DNA from: Thalassotalea mangrovi
GTDB taxonomy: Bacteria; Pseudomonadota; Gammaproteobacteria; Enterobacterales; Alteromonadaceae
Direction of reading: 5' to 3'
DNA length: 64,000 nt
Assembly: GCF_005116735.1 (NCBI RefSeq)
Contig: NZ_SWDB01000031.1
Coordinates: 34,569 to 98,568, forward strand
The notes under the pieces were generated by a model. It saw only the letters and a list, made by a program, of their open reading frames with translations. It searched no databases and was not told where the DNA came from. The translations under genes and the position numbers were made by a program. Shown here piece after piece: positions 9,207 through 17,003 of the stretch. The stretch's first letter is position 1. Every line of letters starts with the position of its first letter.

Positions 9207-9330
9207 CACTCGGAGGGACGTTTTTTGTCCCGTACTCGAAACAATCTTTGATTGTGTGCTCGAAGTGGCGTTTTCTGCCACGTGCTCGGAGTATCGCTTG
9301 CGATACGTGCTCAGGGAGTTTTAACTCCCG
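9207..9330. repeat. Tandem hairpin array with constant spacers
   Basis: Five hairpins repeat every 23-26 bases: GGGAC/GTCCC (9215-9231), ACAATC/GATTGT (9241-9255), GTGGC/GCCAC (9265-9281), GTATCGC/GCGATAC (9291-9306) and GGGAGTT/AACTCCC (9314-9329). The stems are unrelated in sequence but each is self-complementary. The spacers are nearly constant: GTACTCGAA, GTGCTCGAA and GTGCTCGGA (each 9 bases), then GTGCTCA; CACTCGGA precedes the first hairpin. The last hairpin overlaps the 3' end of the carbonic anhydrase gene. The role is unknown. Confidence 0.85.
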
Positions 9331-9847
9331 CTATGCGCTGTAACCCTTTCTTATACCGCTTTGCATTTTCCACATAATGGCTGGCGCCCTGGAGAAGTTG
9401 CGCTTGCTGCTCTTCGCTTAACGTTTTTACCACTTTTGCCGGAGAACCGAGGACCAAAGAGCCATCAGGGATGACCATATTTTCGGTGACCAGAGCGTTA
9501 GCACCTATCAGACAACCTTTTCCTATTTTTGCGCCGTTAAGAACCACCGCATTGATGCCTATCAGGCTACCATCGCCAATGTCACAGCCATGCAACATAA
9601 CTTTATGACCTATGGTAACGTTTTTACCCAGGCTCATCGGCATACCAGGGTCCACATGTAACACGCTGCCATCCTGGATATTGCTGCCTTCACCAATGGT
9701 TATCGTATCGTTATCGGCTCTGATCACAACGCCAAACCAGACTGACGAGTCCGCGTTTAAGGTGACCTGGCCAATAACCGTGGCATTGTCGGCAACAAAA
9801 CAGGAAGGGTGTAATGTTGGTGTATATTCATCGAGTTGAAAAATCAT
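9311..9847 (-). CDS. Gamma-class carbonic anhydrase family protein (YrdA-like)
   Basis: A 178-residue left-handed beta-helix protein of the gamma carbonic anhydrase family, which forms trimers with metal sites between subunits. The metal-ligand histidines are H64 (VLHVDPG), H81 and H86 ([10 protein letters not shown]), and hexapeptide repeats run through the middle ([20 protein letters not shown]). Whether it has carbonate dehydratase activity cannot be told from sequence. A helical tail ends with AGVKTP, and the last six codons plus stop lie in the fifth hairpin of the adjacent array. Its start faces the PilZ gene across a repeat-rich spacer. Confidence 0.9.
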   Translation of the reverse strand: MIFQLDEYTPTLHPSCFVADNATVIGQVTLNADSSVWFGVVIRADNDTITIGEGSNIQDGSVLHVDPGMPMSLGKNVTIGHKVMLHGCDIGDGSLIGINAVVLNGAKIGKGCLIGANALVTENMVIPDGSLVLGSPAKVVKTLSEEQQAQLLQGASHYVENAKRYKKGLQRIAGVKTP

Positions 9848-9861
9848 AAATTATCTCGGGA

Positions 9862-10053
9862 AAGCCATAAGGCTGTAAGCTATAAGCTGTAAGGAATCTG
9901 GGCTATAAAGCTATAAGCCATAAGCTGTATGGCTATAAGCTGTAAGGATGTTGGGCTTTATAGCGTTAATGCTTTACCGCTTTACATCTCTATAGCGTTT
10001 CGACTTTACAGCTTTATAGCGTTACAGCTCTACAGCGTTTCCGTGTTACAGCC
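9862..10053. repeat. Imperfect inverted array of TAAGC / GCTTA units
   Basis: The left half (9862-9947) is built from degenerate GCTATAAGCTGTAAGG units. The right half (9955-10053) is built from units such as TTACAGCTTTATAGCG, which are the reverse complement type. The result is a large imperfect palindrome between the divergent carbonic anhydrase and PilZ genes. A shorter stretch of the same kind (TTACAGCTT repeated) occurs at about 39989-40020. The open frame at 9929-10147 is an artefact of these repeats. Confidence 0.75.
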
Positions 10054-10157
10054 TTTTAAAAAACATTTTTATATTTCTATCATGTTATCAGTTGTTTGTA
10101 ATTCAATTGTTAATTTTGTTATATTGGCGTTACCTGATTTAGATTGAAGGAATAATA

Positions 10158-10463
10158 ATGTCTAACTCTGAGCAAAAGGTTTCAGAACGCCGTCAATATT
10201 TCCGTATTGATATGGAGTATGAAACCGTCGACTTACTATGGCGCGATGAAGAAGGCCAGTCCCACAAAGTGAAATCTGTTTGTCTTGATTTTTCCCGTGG
10301 CGGACTTCGCATCGAACATGAATTTGCCATAACGGTTGGCACCGAAGTCAGTATTTGTTTTCAGGCCGATCATCCTGAAAGCCAAACACTAGTCGCCACA
10401 GTTGTGCGTTGTATCGAGTTAACGGGTAATCGTTTCTCGATTGGCCTGCAAATGGTTGACTAA
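10158..10463 (+). CDS. PilZ domain protein
   Basis: A 101-residue single-domain PilZ protein, the family that senses cyclic di-GMP. Both halves of the binding signature are present: RQYFR (R12 and R16) and DFSRGG (D44, S46, G49). With no other domain it probably acts as a free cytosolic adaptor. It starts with ATG after GAAGGAATAATA. The ParA-like gene begins 57 bases after its stop, so co-expression is likely, but the link between cyclic di-GMP sensing and that ATPase is inference. Confidence 0.85.
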   Translation: MSNSEQKVSERRQYFRIDMEYETVDLLWRDEEGQSHKVKSVCLDFSRGGLRIEHEFAITVGTEVSICFQADHPESQTLVATVVRCIELTGNRFSIGLQMVD

Positions 10464-10520
10464 CCCTCTATTTTTTAGCCCCCACTAAAAACGTATATTT
10501 AATAACAAGGAATTAAACTC

Positions 10521-11189
10521 ATGATTGTTCTGGTTGGTGGTGAAAAGGGTGGCAGCGGAAAAAGCTGTCTGGCTCAGAATATAGGTGTTTATTTAGCTAA
10601 AGAAAAAAATGCCAGTGTGTTGATCGCCGATTGCGATCCACAAAGAACGACCTCAGACTGGATTCAGGCACGTAATAATGATCCCGACTTAGTAACGATT
10701 AACTGCATTCAGCTATACGGAAAAATCCGCAACGATTTATTAAGTCTTAATGAGCATTATGATTACGTAATCGTCGACTGTGGTGGTCAGGACAACCTGG
10801 CATTACGTGCTGCCATGTCCGTTGCTGAGCACGTATTGATCCCGCTGCGTCCGAAGCGTCGCGATATCAAAACAGCGCCACACATGGAAGACATGTTAAG
10901 CACCTGTAAAATGGTTAATCCAAAGATGATTGCTTCGTTTGTGATCACCCAGTGCCCATCGTTACCGAATCAGGCAGGGCGGATTATCGAAGCCAAGGAA
11001 GTATGTGCATCCTACGGTATCAACGTATTAGACTCGGTGACCTATAACCGTAACATTTACGATGACTCCGAAGAAAAAGGCACATCGGTTTTTGAAGCGG
11101 AACCCAATGGCAAGGCAGCTGAAGAAATTCGCGCGATTGCTAATGAGTTCTTATCGATTGAACAGGAACTGAGCTATGAGTTTAGCTGA
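10521..11189 (+). CDS. ParA/ParF-type partition ATPase
   Basis: A 222-residue Walker-type ATPase. The deviant Walker A motif GGEKGGSGKS (residues 6-15) carries the signature lysine K9 and catalytic K14; DCDPQRTTSDW gives the A' motif near residue 38, and YVIVDCGGQDN the Walker B near 78-88. Short length and lack of an N-terminal DNA-binding domain match ParF-type (type Ib) ATPases. The downstream RHH gene overlaps it by 14 bases, as in parF-parG pairs. It lies on what is clearly a chromosome, far from any visible origin, so its cargo could be something other than the chromosome. Confidence 0.85.
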   Translation: MIVLVGGEKGGSGKSCLAQNIGVYLAKEKNASVLIADCDPQRTTSDWIQARNNDPDLVTINCIQLYGKIRNDLLSLNEHYDYVIVDCGGQDNLALRAAMSVAEHVLIPLRPKRRDIKTAPHMEDMLSTCKMVNPKMIASFVITQCPSLPNQAGRIIEAKEVCASYGINVLDSVTYNRNIYDDSEEKGTSVFEAEPNGKAAEEIRAIANEFLSIEQELSYEFS

Positions 11190-11529
11190 TCTGAAAAAGC
11201 AGGAAAAACCTAAGGCAAAAGTATGCTTTAGCGTCGATGATTTTATCGAAGATGCGAATAACTATGCCATGGGAAAACCGCAAATCGTCAGCGCCGAAGC
11301 CAGTCAGCAAGCGGAAAAGTTTAAAAAGCAGTTTGCTGAGGATAATCATTGCGAAGCGGGTACGCCATTCAAACATGCCACTTTTACCTTAAGTGATAGT
11401 GCCATCCAACAATTGAATGAGCTTTCCGAACAGACTCATATTCCTAAATCCCGTTTATTGCGGATTATGGTGCATGATTTCTTCTTCAATGAAAATCCAA
11501 ATAAGTTTTTTCTTTCTGATATCAAATAG
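11176..11529 (+). CDS. Ribbon-helix-helix partner of the ParA-like ATPase
   Basis: A 117-residue protein with a charged, probably disordered N-terminus (about residues 1-60) and a C-terminal ribbon-helix-helix segment (about 67-104: ATFTLSDSAIQQLNELSEQ, then IPKSRLLRIMVHDFF). This is the layout of ParG-like centromere-binding proteins, whose flexible N-terminus stimulates the ATPase and whose RHH domain binds DNA and often autoregulates the operon. Its start lies inside the ParA-like gene, a translationally coupled arrangement. No centromere-like repeat set was found near it. Confidence 0.75.
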   Translation: MSLADLKKQEKPKAKVCFSVDDFIEDANNYAMGKPQIVSAEASQQAEKFKKQFAEDNHCEAGTPFKHATFTLSDSAIQQLNELSEQTHIPKSRLLRIMVHDFFFNENPNKFFLSDIK

Positions 11530-11607
11530 GGCTGCATTTGTCCTTTTGCCACGTTACCTGGCGATAGCGAAGAACAAGCTTTAGTGCGATGGAGCAGGGT
11601 GTTAAAC

Positions 11608-11875
11608 TAATACCAATCCCATTAAGTTTGTGCACAACTCAGAGTTAGGGTCGAGGTTCATTTACAACATAGATTTTATTGATATAGTCATTCTATATTA
11701 ATGAAATATAGGGCATTAAATGGGCCTCTCACTAACTCCCTACGGGTGAGTTTTAAAGGCGTTTATCCTGCGTTACTGATTTTGACAATGGAGTGACCAT
11801 TCTCTGCAATCAAAGCCTTGTCTAAATGCCTTTAAATTCTCACTGAGTGAGCAATAATTTAATGGGATTGGTATA
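11608..11875. mobile_element. MITE-like element with 16-base inverted ends
   Basis: The ends ATACCAATCCCATTAA (11610-11625) and TTAATGGGATTGGTAT (11859-11874) are perfect inverted repeats, and the 268-base interior has no open frame. The right arm contains CTCACTGAGTGAG, a perfect small hairpin, and recurs in inverted orientation at the window end (63924-64000, two differences over about 74 bases). A 46-base end fragment lies at 59412-59457. Together they behave as a non-autonomous, transposon-like repeat. It fills most of the gap between the RHH gene and rsuA. Confidence 0.8.
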
Positions 11876-11954
11876 AAGCACCTATTTGTACTGACTATTC
11901 CCCTGAATAGGTCAGCATTGTCGTTTTCACCTTGTTACCTGATGCCACTGATTT

Positions 11955-12656
11955 ATGCGCCTTGATAAATTTATTTGCCGTTGCAGCGAACTATCTCGCT
12001 CGGAAGCCAAAAAACTGTTGAAGCTCGGCGAAGTCCGAGTTGCCGGGACGGTTGTTAAAGACCCTGGGTTCCAGGTTTATCCAGAGTCCGACGTGACCTT
12101 ATTTGATAATCCCCTGCGGTTTGAGCAGGCCCGCTACTATATGCTTCACAAGCCTCAGGACTGTATCTGCTCCAACATTGATGAACTGTATCCATCGGTG
12201 CTGCATTTCCTTGATGTCGACCGGGCATTTGATTTACACATTGCCGGTCGCCTTGATGCCGATACTACCGGGTTGGTATTGATAACCGACGATGGTCACT
12301 GGTCTCATCACATCACTTCGCCAAAAAAAGACTGTAATAAGCGCTACCGGGTCGTCACCTCAAAGGATATTCCAGAATCTGCCGTACAGGCATTTGCCGA
12401 CGGCGTGCAATTGCAAAATGAAGCCAAACTCACCAAGCCAGCCAACCTGGAAATATTGACACCGCGGGAAGCTTTGTTAACCATCAGCGAAGGCAAGTAC
12501 CACCAGGTGAAACGCATGTTCGCGGCCATTGGTAATCGCGTTGTCGGATTACACCGCGAACAAGTCGGTGATATCGAATTGGATCCGGATCTTGAGCCTG
12601 GGCAGTGGCGGCCATTGACGGATGCCGAAGTTGCATCGGTTACTCACAAGGCGTAA
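11955..12656 (+). CDS. rsuA: 16S rRNA pseudouridine-516 synthase RsuA
   Basis: Isomerises U516 of 16S rRNA in the small subunit. The 233-residue protein has an N-terminal S4 RNA-binding domain (MRLDKFICRCSELSRSEAKK) and the catalytic loop GRLDADTTGLVL with the catalytic aspartate D101. The closing EGKYHQVKRMFAAIGNRV segment is diagnostic for the RsuA/RluE/RluF family; the CSNIDELYPSV segment favours RsuA. Its 3' end overlaps the convergent TonB-dependent receptor gene by 13 bases. Confidence 0.9.
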   Translation: MRLDKFICRCSELSRSEAKKLLKLGEVRVAGTVVKDPGFQVYPESDVTLFDNPLRFEQARYYMLHKPQDCICSNIDELYPSVLHFLDVDRAFDLHIAGRLDADTTGLVLITDDGHWSHHITSPKKDCNKRYRVVTSKDIPESAVQAFADGVQLQNEAKLTKPANLEILTPREALLTISEGKYHQVKRMFAAIGNRVVGLHREQVGDIELDPDLEPGQWRPLTDAEVASVTHKA

Positions 12657-14770
12657 GTCAAATTGATAAAGAACCGTCGATCCCTGCCGGGGAAATATCT
12701 TTCTTCAGTAAATGCCGTGTAATCGGCTCGCTCAGCATAAGCTTTATTTGCCAGGTTCAGTGCTTTTAAGTCAATTCGCCAGTTATCATTGAGCTGGTAT
12801 TGGTAATAGGCGTCATAAAGCACATGGCCATAATATTTATGCTGATTTTCAATGTCGGTGTAATAATGGCCCATGTGGCTGATTGCCAGCGATAGTCGAT
12901 GGCTTGCAAATGGCTCATAGTCAAGGCGCCACCTACCGAACATGCGAGGCGCGGTATCGACAATATTCCCTTTGATTTGGGTGTCTAAACCGACCGGGTT
13001 ATTGGCATAAGTGTGCTTGGCAAAGTTATACTCGATCTGGCTTTGCAAGGAATCCGTCAGGCGGTACAACCAGCTGATTTCAATACCGCTGTGGTCGGTT
13101 TTCGCGCCGTTGCGGGTGTACTGCTCACTATCGCGGAAAATCACATTCTGTTTCTGATAGTGATAGCCTGACAGGTTAAACTGATGGTCTTGCCAGTCAC
13201 CGCGCCAGGTTAGCTCAATCCCCTGTATTCTTTCTGAATCCAGATCTGAAACCAGTTGTTCACCTTGCAATCGGTATAGTTCTGCAATCTGCGGTGGCCG
13301 GAAACCTTTCGACACAGTGAACAGCCACTGCTGTTGCTTATTAATGTCATAGATAACCCCCAGGTTGGCGGATAAATCCGTAAAGGTGTTAATGGCGTCT
13401 TCCGGCCTGGTATAACGACATCCGCCAAAGCCACAGGTATTCCCTTGTTCATCGACCCGACCACTGTTCATACGATTATCGTAATCATAACGAGAATATT
13501 CCGCCCTGACTCCGGCATTAAGTTGCCAAAGTGAATTCAGTTGCTTGTGCATTTGCACATATGCGCCACTGTTAACAGTCGTAACCTGAAAGTCATATTG
13601 TTTACCTTCCGGTATTGTAGCCATCAAAAATGCCGAACCCTGAGTTGGCGCAAACTGCTCTTGCACAAGTTCAATATCCGCCAAATCCGCATCAAATCCA
13701 AAGCTTAACGTCCCCCACAGATCCGATTGCCACTGATTTTTCCACAGCGCGCCAATACTACGGTGCTCATTGGTCTCCAGTGGTTTGCCTGGTAAGAAGT
13801 GTAACAGGAACTCCATCTCAGAATACCTGGCATAGGGCGTCAGTTGGCCAAAGGTTGCATTCTCGCCGAGCTGATATTGCTGGCTTAACCGCAGAGCCCT
13901 GAGATTCCGATACGCTTCTGGGTTCGGGTTACTTCGTGCCAGTACACTGTCCTGGTAACTGTTAAGTCCGGTGATATATCCGGCGGTATTCTGATTGAGA
14001 TTAACCGCCGTTAATAGGGTGTTTTGCAGGGATTCGCCTGTATCACCAGAGTAGGCCAGGCTAAATTTTTGCCAGTCGGCCTGAGAGTCATCACTATAAC
14101 CATCTTCATGAAAAATCGTCGTAGTGGTCGCCCAGTTTTTACCGGCTGTCTTTAATCCCAAACGTCCGTAGCCATATTCGCCTGCCTGTAAGGAAAGTTC
14201 AGGGTTCTGGTTAATACTGGCGGGATTAATAACATTAATGGCACCATGCACGGCGTTACTGCCGTAGAATCCGTTACCCGGGCCCTTTTGCACTTCAATT
14301 AATTGCGCCTGTTCATGATGAGACTCTATCAGGCCATTAACATTACAAAAGCTTGCCGGACGAATCGGCACATTATTTTCCAGCAGCAAAATTGCACCGC
14401 ATGCGCCGCTTCCGGTTAATATAGGAGAGCGGATAGAAGACAGGTATTCCTGACCACTGCCACGGTTAATGTTTACGCCTGCAATGCCGTTAAGTACCTG
14501 TTGGATATGAGCAATATTCTCCCGTGCAAGGGTGTCGGTATCAATTCTGCCGATATTGATTTGCGAATTTCTGGTTTTGGTTGCCTGGCGTTGTGGGGTG
14601 ATCAGAATGGTTTCGAGAATATCCTTTTCCGATGCTGCTGATTGCGGTTTATCGGCATGGATAGTGGGTACCGATGCCCCTTGCTCGGACGCAGAAATCG
14701 GGGGGCTGGCAATAAGTAGCAACGATGGCAACAATGCCCGACTGGCTTTTAACATAGTTGTTTTTTTCAT
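12644..14770 (-). CDS. TonB-dependent outer-membrane receptor
   Basis: A 708-residue ligand-gated porin for TonB-driven uptake. Residues 1-27 are a signal peptide (ending near SASE). A TonB-box-like ETILITP lies near residue 53, followed by the plug domain (IAHIQQVLNGIAGVNINRGS to GPGNGFYGSNAVHGAINVIN) and a 22-strand barrel ending in FFINLTYAL. The plug has two extra cysteines (GACGAI and SFCNVNG). The ligand is not shown by sequence. A cobalamin adenosyltransferase gene lies two genes upstream, which would fit corrinoid uptake, but no cobalamin riboswitch is visible, so iron or another ligand is equally possible. Confidence 0.9.
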   Translation of the reverse strand: MKKTTMLKASRALLPSLLLIASPPISASEQGASVPTIHADKPQSAASEKDILETILITPQRQATKTRNSQINIGRIDTDTLARENIAHIQQVLNGIAGVNINRGSGQEYLSSIRSPILTGSGACGAILLLENNVPIRPASFCNVNGLIESHHEQAQLIEVQKGPGNGFYGSNAVHGAINVINPASINQNPELSLQAGEYGYGRLGLKTAGKNWATTTTIFHEDGYSDDSQADWQKFSLAYSGDTGESLQNTLLTAVNLNQNTAGYITGLNSYQDSVLARSNPNPEAYRNLRALRLSQQYQLGENATFGQLTPYARYSEMEFLLHFLPGKPLETNEHRSIGALWKNQWQSDLWGTLSFGFDADLADIELVQEQFAPTQGSAFLMATIPEGKQYDFQVTTVNSGAYVQMHKQLNSLWQLNAGVRAEYSRYDYDNRMNSGRVDEQGNTCGFGGCRYTRPEDAINTFTDLSANLGVIYDINKQQQWLFTVSKGFRPPQIAELYRLQGEQLVSDLDSERIQGIELTWRGDWQDHQFNLSGYHYQKQNVIFRDSEQYTRNGAKTDHSGIEISWLYRLTDSLQSQIEYNFAKHTYANNPVGLDTQIKGNIVDTAPRMFGRWRLDYEPFASHRLSLAISHMGHYYTDIENQHKYYGHVLYDAYYQYQLNDNWRIDLKALNLANKAYAERADYTAFTEERYFPGRDRRFFINLTYAL

Positions 14771-14797
14771 GGAGCTAGCGCTCGGTTTCGAGCAGTG

Positions 14798-14830
14798 CCC
14801 CGGCGTTGATTAACGACAGTCAGGCCGGGG
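14798..14830. other. Stem-loop upstream of the receptor gene
   Basis: CCCCGGC (14798-14804) pairs with GCCGGGG (14824-14830) around a 19-base loop, between the DUF1244 stop and the receptor start. No T-run follows on the minus strand, so it is not a standard terminator. It might attenuate or insulate the receptor gene. Confidence 0.4.
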
Positions 14831-14847
14831 ATAAGGTTTCATCGCGG

Positions 14848-15138
14848 TTATTTTTGTTTCGGAGACGCGGCGAACTTAGCTTTTTGTTCTTCTGTGGCCG
14901 GTAACTGATATTTTTCTTTCCACTCGTCGTAGGGCATGCCGTACACGGTCTCGCGAGCTTCATCAAGTTCCATATCTACGCCCAGTTGTTCGGCTTCTGC
15001 CACCATCCATTTAGAAAAACAGTTGCGGCAAAATCCGGCCAGATTCATTAAATCAATGTTCTGTACATCCTTGCGATTATCCAAATGGGCAAGTAAACGG
15101 CGAAAAACGGCGGCTTGGATCTCAGTGGATTTATCCAT
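14848..15138 (-). CDS. DUF1244 domain protein
   Basis: A 96-residue, probably all-helical protein of the DUF1244 family, with no established function. The hallmark FCRNCFSKWM (about residues 32-41) and ETVYGMPYDEWKEKYQ are present. It starts three bases after the cobalamin adenosyltransferase gene stops, so the two are almost certainly co-transcribed; whether this reflects a shared pathway is unknown. Confidence 0.88.
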   Translation of the reverse strand: MDKSTEIQAAVFRRLLAHLDNRKDVQNIDLMNLAGFCRNCFSKWMVAEAEQLGVDMELDEARETVYGMPYDEWKEKYQLPATEEQKAKFAASPKQK

Positions 15139-15141
15139 GGT

Positions 15142-15696
15142 TTAGTCCTGTGTTGAAGTCGTTGTTGGTTTCAAGGGCGTATCTGAAACTCCCTGGCGTT
15201 GATTGATGCGTCTTGCCAATACCAGAAAATAATCAGACAAGCGATTTAAATAGGCGATGATCAGCGGCGACGCCAGGCCTTGTTTATTGAGGCGCACGGC
15301 AATACGTTCGGCACGTCGACAGATGCTGCGACAGATATAGGCAAGCGCGGCATTGGTGTCACCACCAGGTAAAATGGCACTGTTTTGATTTGGCAATAAC
15401 GCCAGTTTAGCATCAATCCAGTTTTCTAACTGTTGAATTTGCGTATGCTCAACCGGACAGGCATTGCTATCACTGAGGCTTAAGGCATACAGCTGACGCT
15501 GAATTTCGGCAACTTCACCAAGTGCCGGTGAATCCAGGGTCAGTTTCGACTTCAGTAACCCAAGGTTAGCGTTTAGCTCTTCAGCGGTACCATAGAACTC
15601 GATGACAAGGTCATCTTTGCTAACTTGTGTGTGTGGATCCGCTGGTAAACAGGTGCTGCCCTTATCACCTTGCCGTGAGTACAACGAATGACTCAT
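15142..15696 (-). CDS. PduO-type cob(I)alamin adenosyltransferase
   Basis: Transfers the adenosyl group of ATP to cob(I)alamin to make adenosylcobalamin. The 184-residue protein has the ATP-binding N-terminal motif (SRQGDKGSTCL), the YGTAEELNANLGL segment and the helix motif RSICRRAERIAVRL that holds the catalytic arginine and glutamate. This is the trimeric PduO/EutT-like type rather than CobA. It lies between csiV and the DUF1244 gene in a leftward set. No corrinoid biosynthesis genes are in the window, so a salvage role is inferred. Confidence 0.9.
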   Translation of the reverse strand: MSHSLYSRQGDKGSTCLPADPHTQVSKDDLVIEFYGTAEELNANLGLLKSKLTLDSPALGEVAEIQRQLYALSLSDSNACPVEHTQIQQLENWIDAKLALLPNQNSAILPGGDTNAALAYICRSICRRAERIAVRLNKQGLASPLIIAYLNRLSDYFLVLARRINQRQGVSDTPLKPTTTSTQD

Positions 15697-15753
15697 TATT
15701 TTCTAACTCCCCAATATTTGCGGCATCAGCCTCTTTGCGGGCTGTTATGCCAA

Positions 15754-16992
15754 TTATTCACCGGTTAAGTCATAATCGACTTGTTCAGAATCTTCTTTTT
15801 CAAAGCGACGGATTTGCACGACCATTCCCATAAAAGGGTGGTCAAAATAATGCAATTCTCCAGAAATCACCCGGCGATTTTGTTTAAACGGAATCGATGT
15901 CACGATGTTATCGATTGCCGCGGTATTATTTTTTTGAGCGGCCTTGATAATGTCTTCGGTCAGAGGTCGGTAGACATTAAAGTCGCCGTTAATAAACAGG
16001 TAGTGATCGAGATGCACTTTAAAAAAGCCCTCGATGAACCAGTCCTGCGCCGGTCGCTCAACGATTTGTGCCAGCTTCTGGGCTTTTTGTTGCTTTTCGA
16101 TGGACTGTTGTTGCTGCTTTAACGTTGCCAGAATTGGTTCAACATCAATATTGTCATCGGCAGATTGCAATAAGGTAATAATACGCTGCAGGTTTGCCTG
16201 AATTTGCTCCTCATTAGCCAGCGAGGTGTTCACCTGCTGAACTTTTTGCTCCAGCATTAATGCATTTATCGCCTGTGCCTGGGCGGCGTATTGATAATTG
16301 ATATTGTCGCCGGCCATCAGCTTGACGGGCAGAGCCTGATCTTTTCCTAACACCGGTTGGCGCCAGCCTATGTGCATTAGCGGGCGAAAATGCTTAGAGC
16401 GAGCAAGACTGCGATAGATATGGCCCAGTTGCAGGGCATCCTGTTGCAGTAAGTATGCCTGCTCTGAATCGCCCTGCGGCCGACCTTCAATAGTGGTAGG
16501 TATGTAAGCCAGCCCGGATAAGTCACCTTCGGTAAGTTGATCAAATAATTCTGGCGCCTGTCTAGGCTTGCAACCTAGTTCAACGTTCAGGGATTTTATT
16601 TCTGCATCTTTTAAGGTTGCGCCATTGCTGGCCTCTAGCAGATAAGCTTTGTCACTGGCGCGGGCTTGATTAGGCTCCTTCGAGGTGCATTCTGGCAAGG
16701 CGTGCTGATAATTTTTTAACTCATACAAATACGGCTCGATCAGGTCGATTCGCTGACCGTGATACGGTTTTACGATATCCGTGTCAAATTGCTCGTTAGA
16801 GGCATACTGGCTCTGCAGTTGCTGGACTAGAATTACCTCAATCTCGAACCAACGAGGCTGCTCGCTGTCATCACTCTCGGCAGCTTGAACCGAAGCGACC
16901 ATGCCGGACGCAGCGGTCAGGCTCAGCAGGGTTGAGGTAAGCAGTTTTTTTACTAAGCGGGTCATTGTTTTTGGTTTGGTTATTAGCGTCAT
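15754..16992 (-). CDS. csiV: CsiV-family exported peptidoglycan-binding protein
   Basis: A 412-residue exported protein with a signal peptide (about residues 14-37, ending SVQAAE), then RWFEIEVILV, the opening of the CsiV domain. In Vibrio cholerae CsiV works in the periplasm with LpoA to activate the class A penicillin-binding protein PBP1a. A Gln-rich, probably coiled-coil stretch follows in the middle (LKQQQQSIEKQQKAQK) and the C-terminal domain includes WFIEGFFKVHLDHYLFI. It starts 11 bases after mfd, the same linkage seen in related genera. ATG codons at 16992 and 16965 are both possible. Confidence 0.8.
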   Translation of the reverse strand: MTLITKPKTMTRLVKKLLTSTLLSLTAASGMVASVQAAESDDSEQPRWFEIEVILVQQLQSQYASNEQFDTDIVKPYHGQRIDLIEPYLYELKNYQHALPECTSKEPNQARASDKAYLLEASNGATLKDAEIKSLNVELGCKPRQAPELFDQLTEGDLSGLAYIPTTIEGRPQGDSEQAYLLQQDALQLGHIYRSLARSKHFRPLMHIGWRQPVLGKDQALPVKLMAGDNINYQYAAQAQAINALMLEQKVQQVNTSLANEEQIQANLQRIITLLQSADDNIDVEPILATLKQQQQSIEKQQKAQKLAQIVERPAQDWFIEGFFKVHLDHYLFINGDFNVYRPLTEDIIKAAQKNNTAAIDNIVTSIPFKQNRRVISGELHYFDHPFMGMVVQIRRFEKEDSEQVDYDLTGE

Positions 16993-17003
16993 ATATCATC
17001 CAA

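Noticed and set aside
9207-9330. Hairpin array as a CRISPR array
   Set aside because: The constant parts are only 9 bases and the variable parts are themselves palindromic and 15-17 bases long, and no cas gene is near.
9155-9343. 62-codon open frame on the plus strand
   Set aside because: It runs through the hairpin array and antisense to the end of the carbonic anhydrase gene, with no ribosome-binding site.
9929-10147. 72-codon open frame before the PilZ gene
   Set aside because: It is made of the TACAGCGTT-type repeats and has no independent coding signal.
14771-15753. Cobalamin riboswitch near the adenosyltransferase or the TonB receptor
   Set aside because: The spacers are 57 and 77 bases, too short for the element, and no B12-box-like sequence was seen.
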